A stretch of DNA of 64,000 nt from Castellaniella sp047971665. GTDB taxonomy: Bacteria > Pseudomonadota > Gammaproteobacteria > Burkholderiales > Burkholderiaceae_B. Below, piece after piece: positions 21,648 to 30,692 of the stretch. The stretch covers positions 40,775 through 104,774 of the forward strand of contig NZ_JBKEAA010000015.1 in assembly GCF_047971665.1 (NCBI RefSeq), written 5' to 3'. A program made the position numbers and the translations under genes. The notes under the pieces were generated by a model. That model searched no databases and was not told the DNA's origin. It saw only the letters and a program-made list of their open reading frames with translations. The stretch's first letter is position 1. Every line of letters begins with the position of its first letter.

Positions 21648-22769
21648 TCAGCGACGGGGCTCGATGCGCACCAGACGGTCGCGGCGCGGGTCGTTCCGGC
21701 TCTTTTTCACCATCACCCAGGCGGTGCCCTGCGGATCCAGTGCGATATGGTTGGGGGCGGACCCGGTGTTCACCTGAGCCTGGATCTCGCCCTGGTCATC
21801 GACGACGGTGACACTGCCCGCGCCGCGATTGGCGACGTATGCCAGGCGATGCATCGGATCGAAGGCGACATTCAGGGCGCCCGCCCCGGTCGCGATCCGG
21901 CGCAGCGCCTCGCCGTTGCGGGCATCCAGCACGGTCAGGTCACCGGATTTCTGGGCTGTCACATAGATCTGCTGCGCCTTGTCATCCACGGCGATGCCCG
22001 CGCCGCCCTGGGCGCCGGGGACCGTGTAGCGGGCGACCTGACGGCCCGAGGCCGTGTCGACGGCAAAGACTTCCGAGGTGTTCAGGCTGACGGTATACAG
22101 GCGCTGGTGATCGGCGTCCAGCGCCAGGCTCATGGGCTTGGGCGCGTCGCCGGCCCCGGTCAGCGCGATGTCCGGCAGTTGTTGCAGCGTGACGCTGTCG
22201 AACACATGGATCAGGTTCGAGGCGGGCGAGGAGACGTAGGCCCGGCGATGCGCCGTGTCGATCACGACATCGCGTGCGTGGGGCGTCACCTCGTCGGGGA
22301 ACTGCTTGACCAGGGACAGGTCCGATTGCCGGTAGACGGCGACCGAGCCGCTGCGGGTGTTCGTGGCCCAGATCTGGCCGCGGGTCTCGTCCACGGTCAG
22401 GCCATAGACGGCCTGTACCTGCCCGTCGGTCCGGCTGGCTTGCGCGGCTGGCGTGATGGCGTTGACGATGTGCAGGCTGGCGGGGTCGATGACGAACAGG
22501 CTGGAGGTCTTCACGGGCGGGCGACCGACCGCCGCCGCCGCGTACAGCTGCTGCGTGCGGGGGCTGTAGACGCTCTGGTAGACGCCGGCGGGCATTTCAG
22601 CGGTTTGCGCCACGAAAGACCAGGCCGGCGACGTCGGCTGCGGCGCAGCCGGTGTCTGGGTAGCCTGCCGGGTCGTGGTGCAGCCAGCCGCCAGAGCCAG
22701 GGCCATGCCGGCCAGCAGGATGCGGGCGCTGCGATGCCCTGTCGGATGCGGGGTGGAGGAAGTGTGCAT
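21648..22769 (-). CDS. YncE-like beta-propeller lipoprotein, copy 1 (inside the ent operon)
   Basis: Predicted lipoprotein of 373 residues with lipobox LAAGC (about residue 31) and a Pro/Gln/Thr linker. The rest is built of about seven WD40/YVTN-type blades, for example VFDSVTLQQLPDIAL, AVDTASGRQVARYTV, VLDARNGEALRRI and VVDDQGEIQAQVNTG. The start is chosen by GAGG eight bases upstream. It lies between entF (47-base gap) and entC (2-base gap), so it is co-transcribed with siderophore synthesis. E. coli YncE, of the same family, is periplasmic, next to the TonB receptor gene yncD and iron-regulated. A role in the siderophore or iron route is inferred; no enzyme motif is seen. Confidence 0.85.
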   Translation of the reverse strand: MHTSSTPHPTGHRSARILLAGMALALAAGCTTTRQATQTPAAPQPTSPAWSFVAQTAEMPAGVYQSVYSPRTQQLYAAAAVGRPPVKTSSLFVIDPASLHIVNAITPAAQASRTDGQVQAVYGLTVDETRGQIWATNTRSGSVAVYRQSDLSLVKQFPDEVTPHARDVVIDTAHRRAYVSSPASNLIHVFDSVTLQQLPDIALTGAGDAPKPMSLALDADHQRLYTVSLNTSEVFAVDTASGRQVARYTVPGAQGGAGIAVDDKAQQIYVTAQKSGDLTVLDARNGEALRRIATGAGALNVAFDPMHRLAYVANRGAGSVTVVDDQGEIQAQVNTGSAPNHIALDPQGTAWVMVKKSRNDPRRDRLVRIEPRR

Positions 22770-22816
22770 GTGGTTGCCTCGTGCAGTCGTATGAAACATC
22801 AAAGGAACAAAGAGAT

Positions 22817-25800
22817 TCAGGAGGGCGTGTCCATCGTGATGCCGTGGTCGGCGGTCCTCAGGCAGGCGTCCAGGAAGGGCGCGATATGCGCGGTCGCAGC
22901 GGCACCTGGCAGGCCGGCGTGGGTGCTGGCCACGGTCCGTCGGATCAGGCTGCCGACATGCGGCTGCCACAGATCAGGATCCAGGCCGGTGGCGGCGGCG
23001 TCCAGGGCGGCCTGGAAATGCAGCGCCGTGCCGGTGTAGGGCCGGTGCCGGTGGCCGCGCACCAGGCGGTTGGTGTGGCCCACGGTTTCAAAGACCGCGT
23101 CCAGGCGCGCGTCGGACAGTTCTCCCAGCGGATGACCCTGGGCGCGCAGGAATTTGATGACGCCGCGCCGGTTCAGCCGGTCTGCGGACAGCGCTTGCGG
23201 ATCGGCGCCGGCGATGTGCAGCAGCGCCCTGTACAGGTCGTCGTCGGTGGGTTCCTGACGGTGGCGCCACGCCTCGCAGGGGTAGGCGTCCAGCAGCGCG
23301 ACGACTCCCACGGGCAGACCGCGCGACTGGAGTTCGGCGGCGACCGCCTGCGCCAGGATGCCGCCCACGGACCAGCCGGCCAGGTGGTAGGGGCCTTCGG
23401 TCTGCAGCGACAGCACCTGATCTGCATATGCCTGCGCCAGAGCCGCCAGCGTATCGGCCGGCGGCTGGCCGTTCAGGGCCAGGGCGCGCGCCTGCAGGCC
23501 GTGGACCGTGCGCGCGGTGGGCAGCGCGCGGGCCAGGGTGCCGTAGCACCAGGACAGGCCGCCGGCCGGGTGGATGCAGAACAGCGCCGGGCGGCCTGGC
23601 GCTTCGCGCAAGGTGACGACGGGGCCAAAGCCGGCCTGTCCGGCGCCGGTCGCGCGTCCGGTCCCGTCCTCCAGGTGGGCTGCCAGACGCGCAACCGTGG
23701 GGTACTGGAAGACCGTGCCCAGGGTCAGATCGTGCGTGTCGCGCAGCGCCAGGGCGAGGCGGGCCGCCAGCAGCGAATGTCCGCCCAGGGCAAAGAAATC
23801 GTCATCCGCGCCCGGCAGTTCCGATAGGCCCAGCACGGCGCGGAAAGCCTCGGCGACCTGGTGTTCGGCCTTGCCGCGCACCGGTCGTGCCGTGTCCCGC
23901 TCCGCGAGATGCGGCGCGGGCAGCGCCTTGCGGTCGAGCTTGCCGTTGACCGTCACCGGCAGCGCCGGCAGCGGCAGCCAGGCGCTCGGCACCATGTAGT
24001 CCGGCAGTTGCGCGGCCGCATGGGCGGCCAGCCGCCCGTCCTCGAAGGGACGGCCGGGCACGGTCACCACGTAAGCCGCCAGCAATGTCTGGCCGGGGCG
24101 ATCCTCGCGGGCCAGGACGGCCACCTGGGCGACATCCGGGTGCGTGGCCAGCACGGCCTCGATCTCGCCCAGTTCGATGCGCTGACCGCGCAGCTTGACC
24201 TGGTGGTCCAGGCGGCCCAGGTAGATCACGGCGCCGTCATCGCGCCGCATGGCCAGATCGCCGGTGGCATACAGGCGCTCGTCCGGCAGCCCCGCGGGCG
24301 CCGGGATGAAGCGCTCGGCGGTCAGGTCAGCCCGGCCCAGGTAGCCGGTCGCCAGCTGGCGACCGCCCAGATGCAGGTGGCCGGGCGTGCCGGGCGGGAC
24401 GGGGCGCAGTCGCGTATCCAGGATGTGCAGCCGGGTGTTCCAGACCGGCCATCCGATGGGCACGGGCTGGCTGTCATCGTGGGCGTCGGCCGGCCAGTAC
24501 GACACGTCCACGGCGGCTTCGGTCGGTCCGTAGAGATTATGCAGTTCCGCCTGGATCGTGTGGTGGAACCGGTCGCGCAAGGCCGCGGGCAGGGCCTCGC
24601 CGCTGCAGAACACCAGCCGGGTGTCCAGCCCCCGGGCGGCGGGTTCGTCCAGCACGGCGGCCAGCATGGACGGCACGAAATGCATCACGGTGATGTGTTG
24701 TTCGCGCACCAGGCGGCACAGCCAGGCCGGGTCACGGTGCGCGTCGGGCGGCGCGACCACCAGACAGGCACCGCTCAGGAACGGCAGGAACAGTTCCCAG
24801 ACCGAGACGTCGAAGGTGGCCGGTGTCTTTTGCAGGATGCGGTCCCGGGGACCGATGGCGTAATGTGCGCGCATCCATTCCAGGCGGTTGACGATGGCCG
24901 CGTGAGACACGATGACGCCCTTGGGCGCGCCGGTCGAGCCCGAGGTGTAGATCACATAGGCGGGGTCCGTCTCCCGCAGGTCTCGTGGGCCGGTCTCGTG
25001 CGGTTCCGCGCTTGGCGCGTCCGCTGCCGGGGCATTCGTTGCCATAGGCTCGGCGCTCGGGGTCCGGACGGCCGGATTCCCGGTTTTCAGCATTTCGGCG
25101 GCCAGGGCGTCGACCGTCAGCGGCCGGGTGTCCAGTCCCGCGCACAATGACTCAGGGCCGATCAGGACCCGGGCGCGGGCATCGCACAGGATGCCGCGCA
25201 GCCGCGCCGCCGGCTGGCGCGGGTCCAGGGGCAGGTAGGCCGCGCCGCTGCGCAGGATCGCCAGCAGGCACAGCACGCGCCGGGCCGAGCGCGGCAGCGC
25301 CACGGCCGCCAGGACGCCGGGGCCGCAGCCCAGGGCGCGCAGGCGCTGCGCCGCGCGCGCCGTCCAGGCGTCGATGTCGGCATAGGTCCAGGTGCCGGTG
25401 TCGTCCTCCAGGCCCGCGCGGGCGGGGGCGGCGCGCAATTGCGCCTGGATGCGTGACCAGAGCGTGCCGGCGGGAACGGAGTGGTCGGTGTGGTTCGGCG
25501 TCAGCGCCCAGCGTTCGTGTTCATCCGCCGTCAGCGTGGGCACGTCGGCCAGCCGGGGCGCGGCCAGGGCGGACATCAGGAAGGCGGTCAGGCGTTGCAG
25601 GTGCGCCCGGACCCGGTCCTGTGGGTACAGGTCGGGATGCGCTTCGATTTCGATGCGCAGGCCGCCGCCATCGGGCGCCGCCCGGAAGCTGAAGGTCAGG
25701 TCTTCGACTGGCCCCGTGCACAGCACGGCCTGGGCGGCGTCCAGGCCCGCCGCCGCGTAGGGCGCGTCGAAGGGCAGGATGTTCAGGATCGGGCCGTGCA

Positions 25801-26830
25801 GGCGGGGCAGGCCGCCCGGCAGTGCGAGGTCGCGGCGCAGGTGTTCGGCCCGGTAGCGGCTGTGACGCCGCAGGGCCCGCAGCGAACGGGCTGCGTCCCG
25901 CAGGGTTTCGGCCAGCGGGGTCTCCTCGTCCGGTGTCCAGACCCAGGGCAGCACATTCATCACGGTCGCCACGGCCCGCGCGCTGCGACTGCCCAGGCGG
26001 CCCATGGCGGGCACACCGGTCACACAGGCGGACGGCCCCAGATGGCGCGCCACATAGGCGGCGCCCAGAGCGGTGAGAATGTCGGGCCAGCCGACTTCGC
26101 AGGCACCTTCCGTGGCCCGCAGCGCCTCGATCAGCGCGGCGGGCGCGTCGAATTCGAGACGCCGGCAGCCATGGGCGCTGAGGGCCGATTCGGCGTTCAG
26201 ACTGGCGGCCGGCACATGATCCGCGCAGTGCGACAGCCAGAATTCACGGGCCTGAGCGCGTTTCGGGTCGTTGCGCCAGGTGAGGTCTTCATCCAGGACC
26301 GGCATCAGCGGCGCCAAGGGCGGCTCCCGGTCGGCGACCGGCTCGCCCAACGCCCGGTACAGGCGGATGGCGCGGCCTTCGATCAGGGCCATGCCGTAGC
26401 CGTCGGCCGCCAGGTGGTGGACGCGCTGGTACCACAAGGCCAGGGCCGGCCCGCACAGGAACAGGACCTGACGCGACAGCGGGTCGCGCGCGGGGTCCAC
26501 GGGGCGGTGCAGGTCGTCCTGGATCCAGCGGTTCGCCTGCGCGTGCGCCTGTGTCTCGGACAGCGTGCGCAGATCGCGGATCTCCAGGCGTGGCGCGCGG
26601 GCCGGGTCGATGCGTTGCGCGGGGCCGTCGGGGCGGTCCTCGAAATGCAGGGACAGCGATTCGGCTTCGGCCAGCGCCTGATTCACGGCCTGTTCGAAAC
26701 GCGGCACATCCAGCGGGCTGCGCAGGGTGGTGCAATGCGCCGGATTGAAGATCGGATTGGCCGGGTCCAGGCGCTGGGCGTACCAGAGGCCCTCTTGCGC
26801 CTCGGTCAATGGCCGCCAGGGGTTCATCAT
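22817..26830 (-). CDS. entF: Enterobactin-type NRPS (seryl module, C-A-PCP-TE)
   Basis: Four-domain nonribosomal peptide synthetase, 1337 residues, that condenses DHB from the aryl carrier with serine and cyclotrimerises the product. The condensation domain has HHLAADGYG (about 138). The adenylation domain has YTSGSTGAPKGVIVSH, and its pocket residues read out as D-V-W-H-F-S-L-V-D, the known serine code of EntF. The carrier domain has LGGHSLLAAR, and the C-terminal thioesterase has GWSVGGILAQ with a downstream His. E. coli EntF is 1293 residues, so this one is complete. Its ATGATG start overlaps the stop of the carrier protein gene. Confidence 0.94.
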   Translation of the reverse strand: MMNPWRPLTEAQEGLWYAQRLDPANPIFNPAHCTTLRSPLDVPRFEQAVNQALAEAESLSLHFEDRPDGPAQRIDPARAPRLEIRDLRTLSETQAHAQANRWIQDDLHRPVDPARDPLSRQVLFLCGPALALWYQRVHHLAADGYGMALIEGRAIRLYRALGEPVADREPPLAPLMPVLDEDLTWRNDPKRAQAREFWLSHCADHVPAASLNAESALSAHGCRRLEFDAPAALIEALRATEGACEVGWPDILTALGAAYVARHLGPSACVTGVPAMGRLGSRSARAVATVMNVLPWVWTPDEETPLAETLRDAARSLRALRRHSRYRAEHLRRDLALPGGLPRLHGPILNILPFDAPYAAAGLDAAQAVLCTGPVEDLTFSFRAAPDGGGLRIEIEAHPDLYPQDRVRAHLQRLTAFLMSALAAPRLADVPTLTADEHERWALTPNHTDHSVPAGTLWSRIQAQLRAAPARAGLEDDTGTWTYADIDAWTARAAQRLRALGCGPGVLAAVALPRSARRVLCLLAILRSGAAYLPLDPRQPAARLRGILCDARARVLIGPESLCAGLDTRPLTVDALAAEMLKTGNPAVRTPSAEPMATNAPAADAPSAEPHETGPRDLRETDPAYVIYTSGSTGAPKGVIVSHAAIVNRLEWMRAHYAIGPRDRILQKTPATFDVSVWELFLPFLSGACLVVAPPDAHRDPAWLCRLVREQHITVMHFVPSMLAAVLDEPAARGLDTRLVFCSGEALPAALRDRFHHTIQAELHNLYGPTEAAVDVSYWPADAHDDSQPVPIGWPVWNTRLHILDTRLRPVPPGTPGHLHLGGRQLATGYLGRADLTAERFIPAPAGLPDERLYATGDLAMRRDDGAVIYLGRLDHQVKLRGQRIELGEIEAVLATHPDVAQVAVLAREDRPGQTLLAAYVVTVPGRPFEDGRLAAHAAAQLPDYMVPSAWLPLPALPVTVNGKLDRKALPAPHLAERDTARPVRGKAEHQVAEAFRAVLGLSELPGADDDFFALGGHSLLAARLALALRDTHDLTLGTVFQYPTVARLAAHLEDGTGRATGAGQAGFGPVVTLREAPGRPALFCIHPAGGLSWCYGTLARALPTARTVHGLQARALALNGQPPADTLAALAQAYADQVLSLQTEGPYHLAGWSVGGILAQAVAAELQSRGLPVGVVALLDAYPCEAWRHRQEPTDDDLYRALLHIAGADPQALSADRLNRRGVIKFLRAQGHPLGELSDARLDAVFETVGHTNRLVRGHRHRPYTGTALHFQAALDAAATGLDPDLWQPHVGSLIRRTVASTHAGLPGAAATAHIAPFLDACLRTADHGITMDTPS

Positions 26831-27069
26831 GCGTCGCGGGTCTGGCTGCCGGCCACGATTGTCCACCAGTGCGCCAGCGTGGCATGGGCGGCCAGATCGG
26901 CGAATTCCAGCGATGCGCCGGCCTCGCGCCATTGAGAGGCGAGTTTCATGAGGCGCATGGAATCGAGGCCCAGGTCCATCAGGTTGTCGTCGTCCTGGAT
27001 GTCGGCGGGCGATTCGTGCAGGATGCGCGCGATGTCGGCGCGCATGGATTCGAGGCTCAGAGCGGTCAT
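26827..27069 (-). CDS. Free-standing aryl carrier protein
   Basis: Small acyl/aryl carrier protein of 80 residues. The phosphopantetheine attachment Ser lies in DLGLDSMRLMKLASQW (about residue 37), and the LGLDSMRLM form matches the aryl carrier domain at the end of EntB in other organisms. Here EntB ends without this domain, and the carrier is encoded separately between entE, which would load it with DHB, and entF, which would use it. The ATG at 27069 has no clear ribosome-binding site, and there is a 120-base gap after entE; a TTG at 27135 would add 22 unlikely residues. Confidence 0.88.
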   Translation of the reverse strand: MTALSLESMRADIARILHESPADIQDDDNLMDLGLDSMRLMKLASQWREAGASLEFADLAAHATLAHWWTIVAGSQTRDA

Positions 27070-27189
27070 GTCGGGGAGGTCATCTCGAAGAAAGGACAGA
27101 TCGGCACGATCAAAAAACGGGTCGGCGCGAAGCAAGTGCGGGTCGGTGCGCGGTCAGCGCGCGCCGGGGCGCGGGAGGGGCGGACTGGT

Positions 27190-28923
27190 TCACGGCGCGG
27201 CGTGCTCCTGCGCCAACAGCTGGGCGCGCAATTGGGCGCGCAGGGCCTTGCGGCTGATCTTCAGGGCGGCGGTGGCGGCGAAGGCTTCCACGAACACGAT
27301 CTGATCGGGCACCTTGAAGTCGGCGATGCCGCGCGCGCGGATCCAGCGCTTCAGGTCCGCGGGTCGAGGCCGCTCGCCCTTGGGAATGATGAAGGCGCAG
27401 CTGCGTTCGCCCAGATAGTCGTCCGGCACGGAGACCACGGCGGCGTCGAAGACCTGTGGGTGCGACAGCAGGTGGTCTTCGATCTCCTCGGCGGAAATCT
27501 TTTCGCCGGCGCGGTTGATGTGGTCGCCCGCGCGGCCCTGGACTTCCAGGTAGCCCTCCGGGGTCATGCGCACCACATCGCCGGTCCGGTAGAAGCCGTC
27601 CTCGGTGAAGGCGCGCGCGTTGGCCGGCGGGTTGTCATGGTAGGCGCGGATCGTGTAGGGGCCGCGCGTCAGCAGGTGGCCCGCCTGGCCCGGTTCGACC
27701 GGCCGGCCCTCGTCGTCGAGGATCAGGATCTCGTCGTCCGGGCTGATGGGGCGGCCCTGGGTCTGGATGATCCGTTCTTCCGGGTCGTCCAGGCGGGTGT
27801 AGTTCACCAGGCCTTCGGCCATGCCGAAGACCTGTTGCAATGTGGCGCCCAGGGTCGGCCGCACGCGGCGGGCGATTTCGGCTGACAGCTTGGCGCCGCC
27901 CACCTGGATGACGCGCAGGCTGCCCAGATCGTGCGCCGTGCCGGTCGTCGCGCGGCCCAGCCATTGCAGCAGCAGCGGCGGGACCAGGCTGGTGACCGTG
28001 ACACGCTCGCGCTCGATCAGGGCAAAGGCCGATTCCGGGTCCGGCGAGGGGCAGAGCACCACCCGTCCCCCGGCGTACAGCGTGCCCAGAAAACCGGGCG
28101 AACTCATGGGGAAATTGTGCGCGATCGGCAGCACGCCCAGGAACACGGCATCCGGCCCCAGTCCGCAGATGCGCGCCGATTCGCGCAGTGTGTAGATGTA
28201 GTCGTCATGTGTGCGCGGGATCAGCTTGGACAGCCCCGTGCTGCCGCCGGAAATCTGCAGGAAAGCCACGTCCGTGCCCTGCGAGACACTGGCCGGAACC
28301 GCCTGGCTGTCGGTGGCGTAAAGCGTGTCCAGGCGCGGGAACGGGAGAGGCTGGGCCTGTCCGTCCCGGGTTGATGAGGTGTGGTCGGGGCTGACGATCC
28401 AGACATGTTCGACACGGGGCTGACGGGTCTGGAGTTTCTGTGCCAGCGCCGGGTAGTCGAAGCCGGCCTGCGCGGCGGTCACATACGCGCGCGCCCCCGA
28501 GCCCTGGGCGAAATGCTCGATTTCGGTGATGCGGTGGGCGGGCAGGGCATAGACCGGAATCAGCCCGGCGCGGAACAGACCCATCGCCACGGCAATGAAA
28601 TCGGGGATGTTCGGCAGGTGCATCAGCACGCGGTCGCCCGGCCGCAGGCCGGCGTTCAGGAATCCGGCCGCCAGCGCGCTGGCGCGGCGGTCCAGTTCGG
28701 CATAGGTCCAGCGCTGATCGCCGCCCACCACCGCCAGACGGTCCGGGTGGGCCGTGGCGCGTTTGCGCAGCCAGGCGCCGAAGGTCTCATTGCGCCAATG
28801 GCCGGCCGCCCGGTAACGCGCGGCGAACGCCTCGGGCCAGACCTGGATGGGCGGGGGCGGCTCGGCGTGTATCAGGCCGTCCGTCCGGGCGGCATCGACG
28901 TTCGGCGGAATGGAGGTCGTCAT
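27190..28923 (-). CDS. entE: 2,3-dihydroxybenzoate-AMP ligase
   Basis: Activates DHB as its adenylate and loads it on the aryl carrier protein. The 577-residue ANL enzyme shows LQISGGSTGLSKLIPRTHDDY (P-loop), the aryl-acid pocket region PIAHNFPMSSPGFLG, VFGMAEGLVNYTRLDD and the C-terminal GRAGDHINRAGEKISAEEIE hinge and catalytic Lys region near SRKALRAQL. These are the diagnostic segments of EntE/DhbE. It is the first gene of the biosynthetic operon, with a Fur box 33 bases before the start codon. Confidence 0.95.
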   Translation of the reverse strand: MTTSIPPNVDAARTDGLIHAEPPPPIQVWPEAFAARYRAAGHWRNETFGAWLRKRATAHPDRLAVVGGDQRWTYAELDRRASALAAGFLNAGLRPGDRVLMHLPNIPDFIAVAMGLFRAGLIPVYALPAHRITEIEHFAQGSGARAYVTAAQAGFDYPALAQKLQTRQPRVEHVWIVSPDHTSSTRDGQAQPLPFPRLDTLYATDSQAVPASVSQGTDVAFLQISGGSTGLSKLIPRTHDDYIYTLRESARICGLGPDAVFLGVLPIAHNFPMSSPGFLGTLYAGGRVVLCPSPDPESAFALIERERVTVTSLVPPLLLQWLGRATTGTAHDLGSLRVIQVGGAKLSAEIARRVRPTLGATLQQVFGMAEGLVNYTRLDDPEERIIQTQGRPISPDDEILILDDEGRPVEPGQAGHLLTRGPYTIRAYHDNPPANARAFTEDGFYRTGDVVRMTPEGYLEVQGRAGDHINRAGEKISAEEIEDHLLSHPQVFDAAVVSVPDDYLGERSCAFIIPKGERPRPADLKRWIRARGIADFKVPDQIVFVEAFAATAALKISRKALRAQLRAQLLAQEHAAP

Positions 28924-28955
28924 AGTGCGGGCTTCAATATTCGAACATTCATTCT

Positions 28956-28974
28956 GATAATGAGAATGATTATA
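28956..28974. promoter_or_regulatory. Fur box upstream of entE
   Basis: GATAATGAGAATGATTATA matches 16 of 19 positions of the Fur consensus GATAATGATAATCATTATC. It lies 33 bases before the entE start in the gap between entE and the phosphopantetheinyl transferase gene. Iron-loaded Fur bound here would shut off the whole entE-to-entA operon. Confidence 0.85.
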
Positions 28975-29017
28975 TGCCCCAAAAACCAGGAAGGCAGCAC
29001 GGAGTTTCAGGTTGTCG

Positions 29018-29839
29018 TCAGGTCGGCGGGCCGCTGTCCCGATCCGCCCGGTCCAGCCAGTCGGCCAGGGTCAGTTGACGCAGCGACCAGATGTCCGGGG
29101 GCGGCTCGTCGCAGGTCGTGGGACGCCCGGCGGATGAGGCCGCCACAGGGGATGACGTCACAGGAGAGGCGGCCACCGGAGATGCCGCCGCGCGCGGCAG
29201 GCACAGGGCGGCGCAATCGTGCGGATCGGCCCACAACAGACAGACCCAAAGACCATCGACTTCAGGCCGGCCGGCCACCGTGGTCCAGCCCGCGGCGCCG
29301 GAGGCCGACAGCCGCAGCGTGCCGGGCTCGATGGTCAGCCCCAGTCCGCAGGCCTTGAGCACGGCTTCGCGGCGCACCCAGTCGGCGCAGAAGGCCTGAG
29401 GGCTGGGCAGGGCGGCGGCGCCGCGCGCGTCCGGTGACGGATGGCCGGTGATCTGTCGCCATAGGGCCGTGTCCACCTGATCCGGACAATGCTCCACATC
29501 CACGCCCAGCGGGCCGGGGCCGATGCCGGCCAGGATGAGGTCGCCGCTGTGCGCGAGGTTGAAGTGCGCCGGGTAGCGTGTTTCGTGCCGCACCAGAACG
29601 GGTTTACCGTTCAGCCCCGTGCCCAGGGGAACGGCGGTTGGCGCCAGTCCCAGGCGGCGGCCCAGCAGGCGGCGGATCAGGGCGCGGCCCACCAGGCTGC
29701 GGCGGCGGTCATCGGCGCGTTGCAGCCGGGTGATCCAGCGCCATTCGGCCTCGGGCAGATCCCGGCGCAGCCGCTCGATCCCGGCAGCGTCCGGCAGTCC
29801 CCGGGATAGAAACAGCTGGTAGGTGTCAGGCGGCGGCAA
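29018..29839 (-). CDS. 4'-phosphopantetheinyl transferase (Sfp/EntD type)
   Basis: Adds the phosphopantetheine arm to the aryl carrier protein and the EntF carrier domain. The 273-residue protein carries the family motifs KPVLVRHETRYPAHFNLAHSGD, GVDVEHCP (Mg binding) and WVRREAVLKACGLG (the W-K-E-A-x-x-K region, here with Arg-Glu). The only suitable start is a TTG at 29839 that overlaps the end of the esterase gene by 14 bases, with GGTGA just upstream. The C-terminal part has a Ser/Pro/Val/Ala repeat (SPVAASPVTSSPVAASS) encoded by an imperfect 15-bp tandem repeat, likely a disordered tail. Confidence 0.88.
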   Translation of the reverse strand: MPPPDTYQLFLSRGLPDAAGIERLRRDLPEAEWRWITRLQRADDRRRSLVGRALIRRLLGRRLGLAPTAVPLGTGLNGKPVLVRHETRYPAHFNLAHSGDLILAGIGPGPLGVDVEHCPDQVDTALWRQITGHPSPDARGAAALPSPQAFCADWVRREAVLKACGLGLTIEPGTLRLSASGAAGWTTVAGRPEVDGLWVCLLWADPHDCAALCLPRAAASPVAASPVTSSPVAASSAGRPTTCDEPPPDIWSLRQLTLADWLDRADRDSGPPT

Positions 29840-30692
29840 GGGTCACCGCCCGCAGCGCGCCCGCCCGCAGCGCATCGCCATGGTGAATGCCGTCCAGTGG
29901 TTCCAGTGCGCAATCCAGCCAGGCGAGGCGCATCAGGCGCTGGCACAGCGCCTCCAGCCGGGGCAGGGTCGGAATGCCGTCGTCGGGATGACGTGGGTGC
30001 GCAGGGTCGGCCGGGCTGGAGTACCAGCGCTCGTGCGTGCCTGCCATCAAGGTCAGCCGGACCGGTCGCGACGGGAGGGGAGACAAGCCGATGGAGTCCG
30101 GCGCGCGCGGCTGCGCGGCCGGCAGCCCGTCGAGCAGGGCCTCTATCCAGCCGTCGCGCCACCAGAGCGAGGGACTGGCGCAGATCGTATGGTCGAACCG
30201 GCCTGGATGGCGGATCAGCGCATAGAGCGCGCACAGGCCGCCGTAGGAATGGCCGTACAGACTGCGGCGGGCCGGGTTCAGGCGCGTTTGCGTGCCGGCC
30301 CAGTCCAGCATGGGGCCCAGCAGTGCGTCCAGGAAGGCATCCGCCCCGCCACATGACCATTCGGGCCGGCGCGGATCGGGCCAGCCGCTGCCGTCCGGGG
30401 CGGGCGGTGTGTAATCCAGCGTGCGGCGGGCCAGGATCTGTTGCCGTCCGTCCGTCCGGGACAGTGAATCGGGGGTGTCCTGCGCCCTGTCCGGCCCCTG
30501 GTCGTGGCCTGGCAGCAGGATGGCGCAGGCCGGGCCGGGTCCGGAGGACAGAGGCAAGGGCCAGAGCCAGTCGCCATCGAGCAGGACCAGCAGCGGCCAG
30601 CCTTCGGCGGGCGGCGGGCTGTCCGGAACCCGCAGGCGCAGCCGACGCGCGGCGGGTGTGCCGCAGGCCAGCACGGTCTGGCGCAGGCTCAT
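29826..30692 (-). CDS. IroE-like alpha/beta-hydrolase (catecholate siderophore esterase), copy A
   Basis: Predicted ferric-enterobactin-type esterase, 288 residues. The nucleophile Ser is in YGHSYGGLCALYALIRHPGRF, followed by the family mark CASPSLWWRDGW and a candidate catalytic His in DGIHHGD. This arrangement matches COG2819 hydrolases such as IroE and BesA that cleave trilactone siderophores to release iron. No signal peptide is seen, so it probably acts in the cytoplasm after uptake. Its ATG overlaps the stop of the binding-protein gene (ATGA), placing it in the uptake operon. Confidence 0.83.
   Translation of the reverse strand: MSLRQTVLACGTPAARRLRLRVPDSPPPAEGWPLLVLLDGDWLWPLPLSSGPGPACAILLPGHDQGPDRAQDTPDSLSRTDGRQQILARRTLDYTPPAPDGSGWPDPRRPEWSCGGADAFLDALLGPMLDWAGTQTRLNPARRSLYGHSYGGLCALYALIRHPGRFDHTICASPSLWWRDGWIEALLDGLPAAQPRAPDSIGLSPLPSRPVRLTLMAGTHERWYSSPADPAHPRHPDDGIPTLPRLEALCQRLMRLAWLDCALEPLDGIHHGDALRAGALRAVTLAAA

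Noticed and set aside
22817..26932. A longer start for entF at 26932
   Set aside because: The extra residues have no resemblance to condensation domains and overlap the aryl carrier gene; MMNPWRPLTEAQEGLW at 26830 is the family start and is coupled to the carrier stop.
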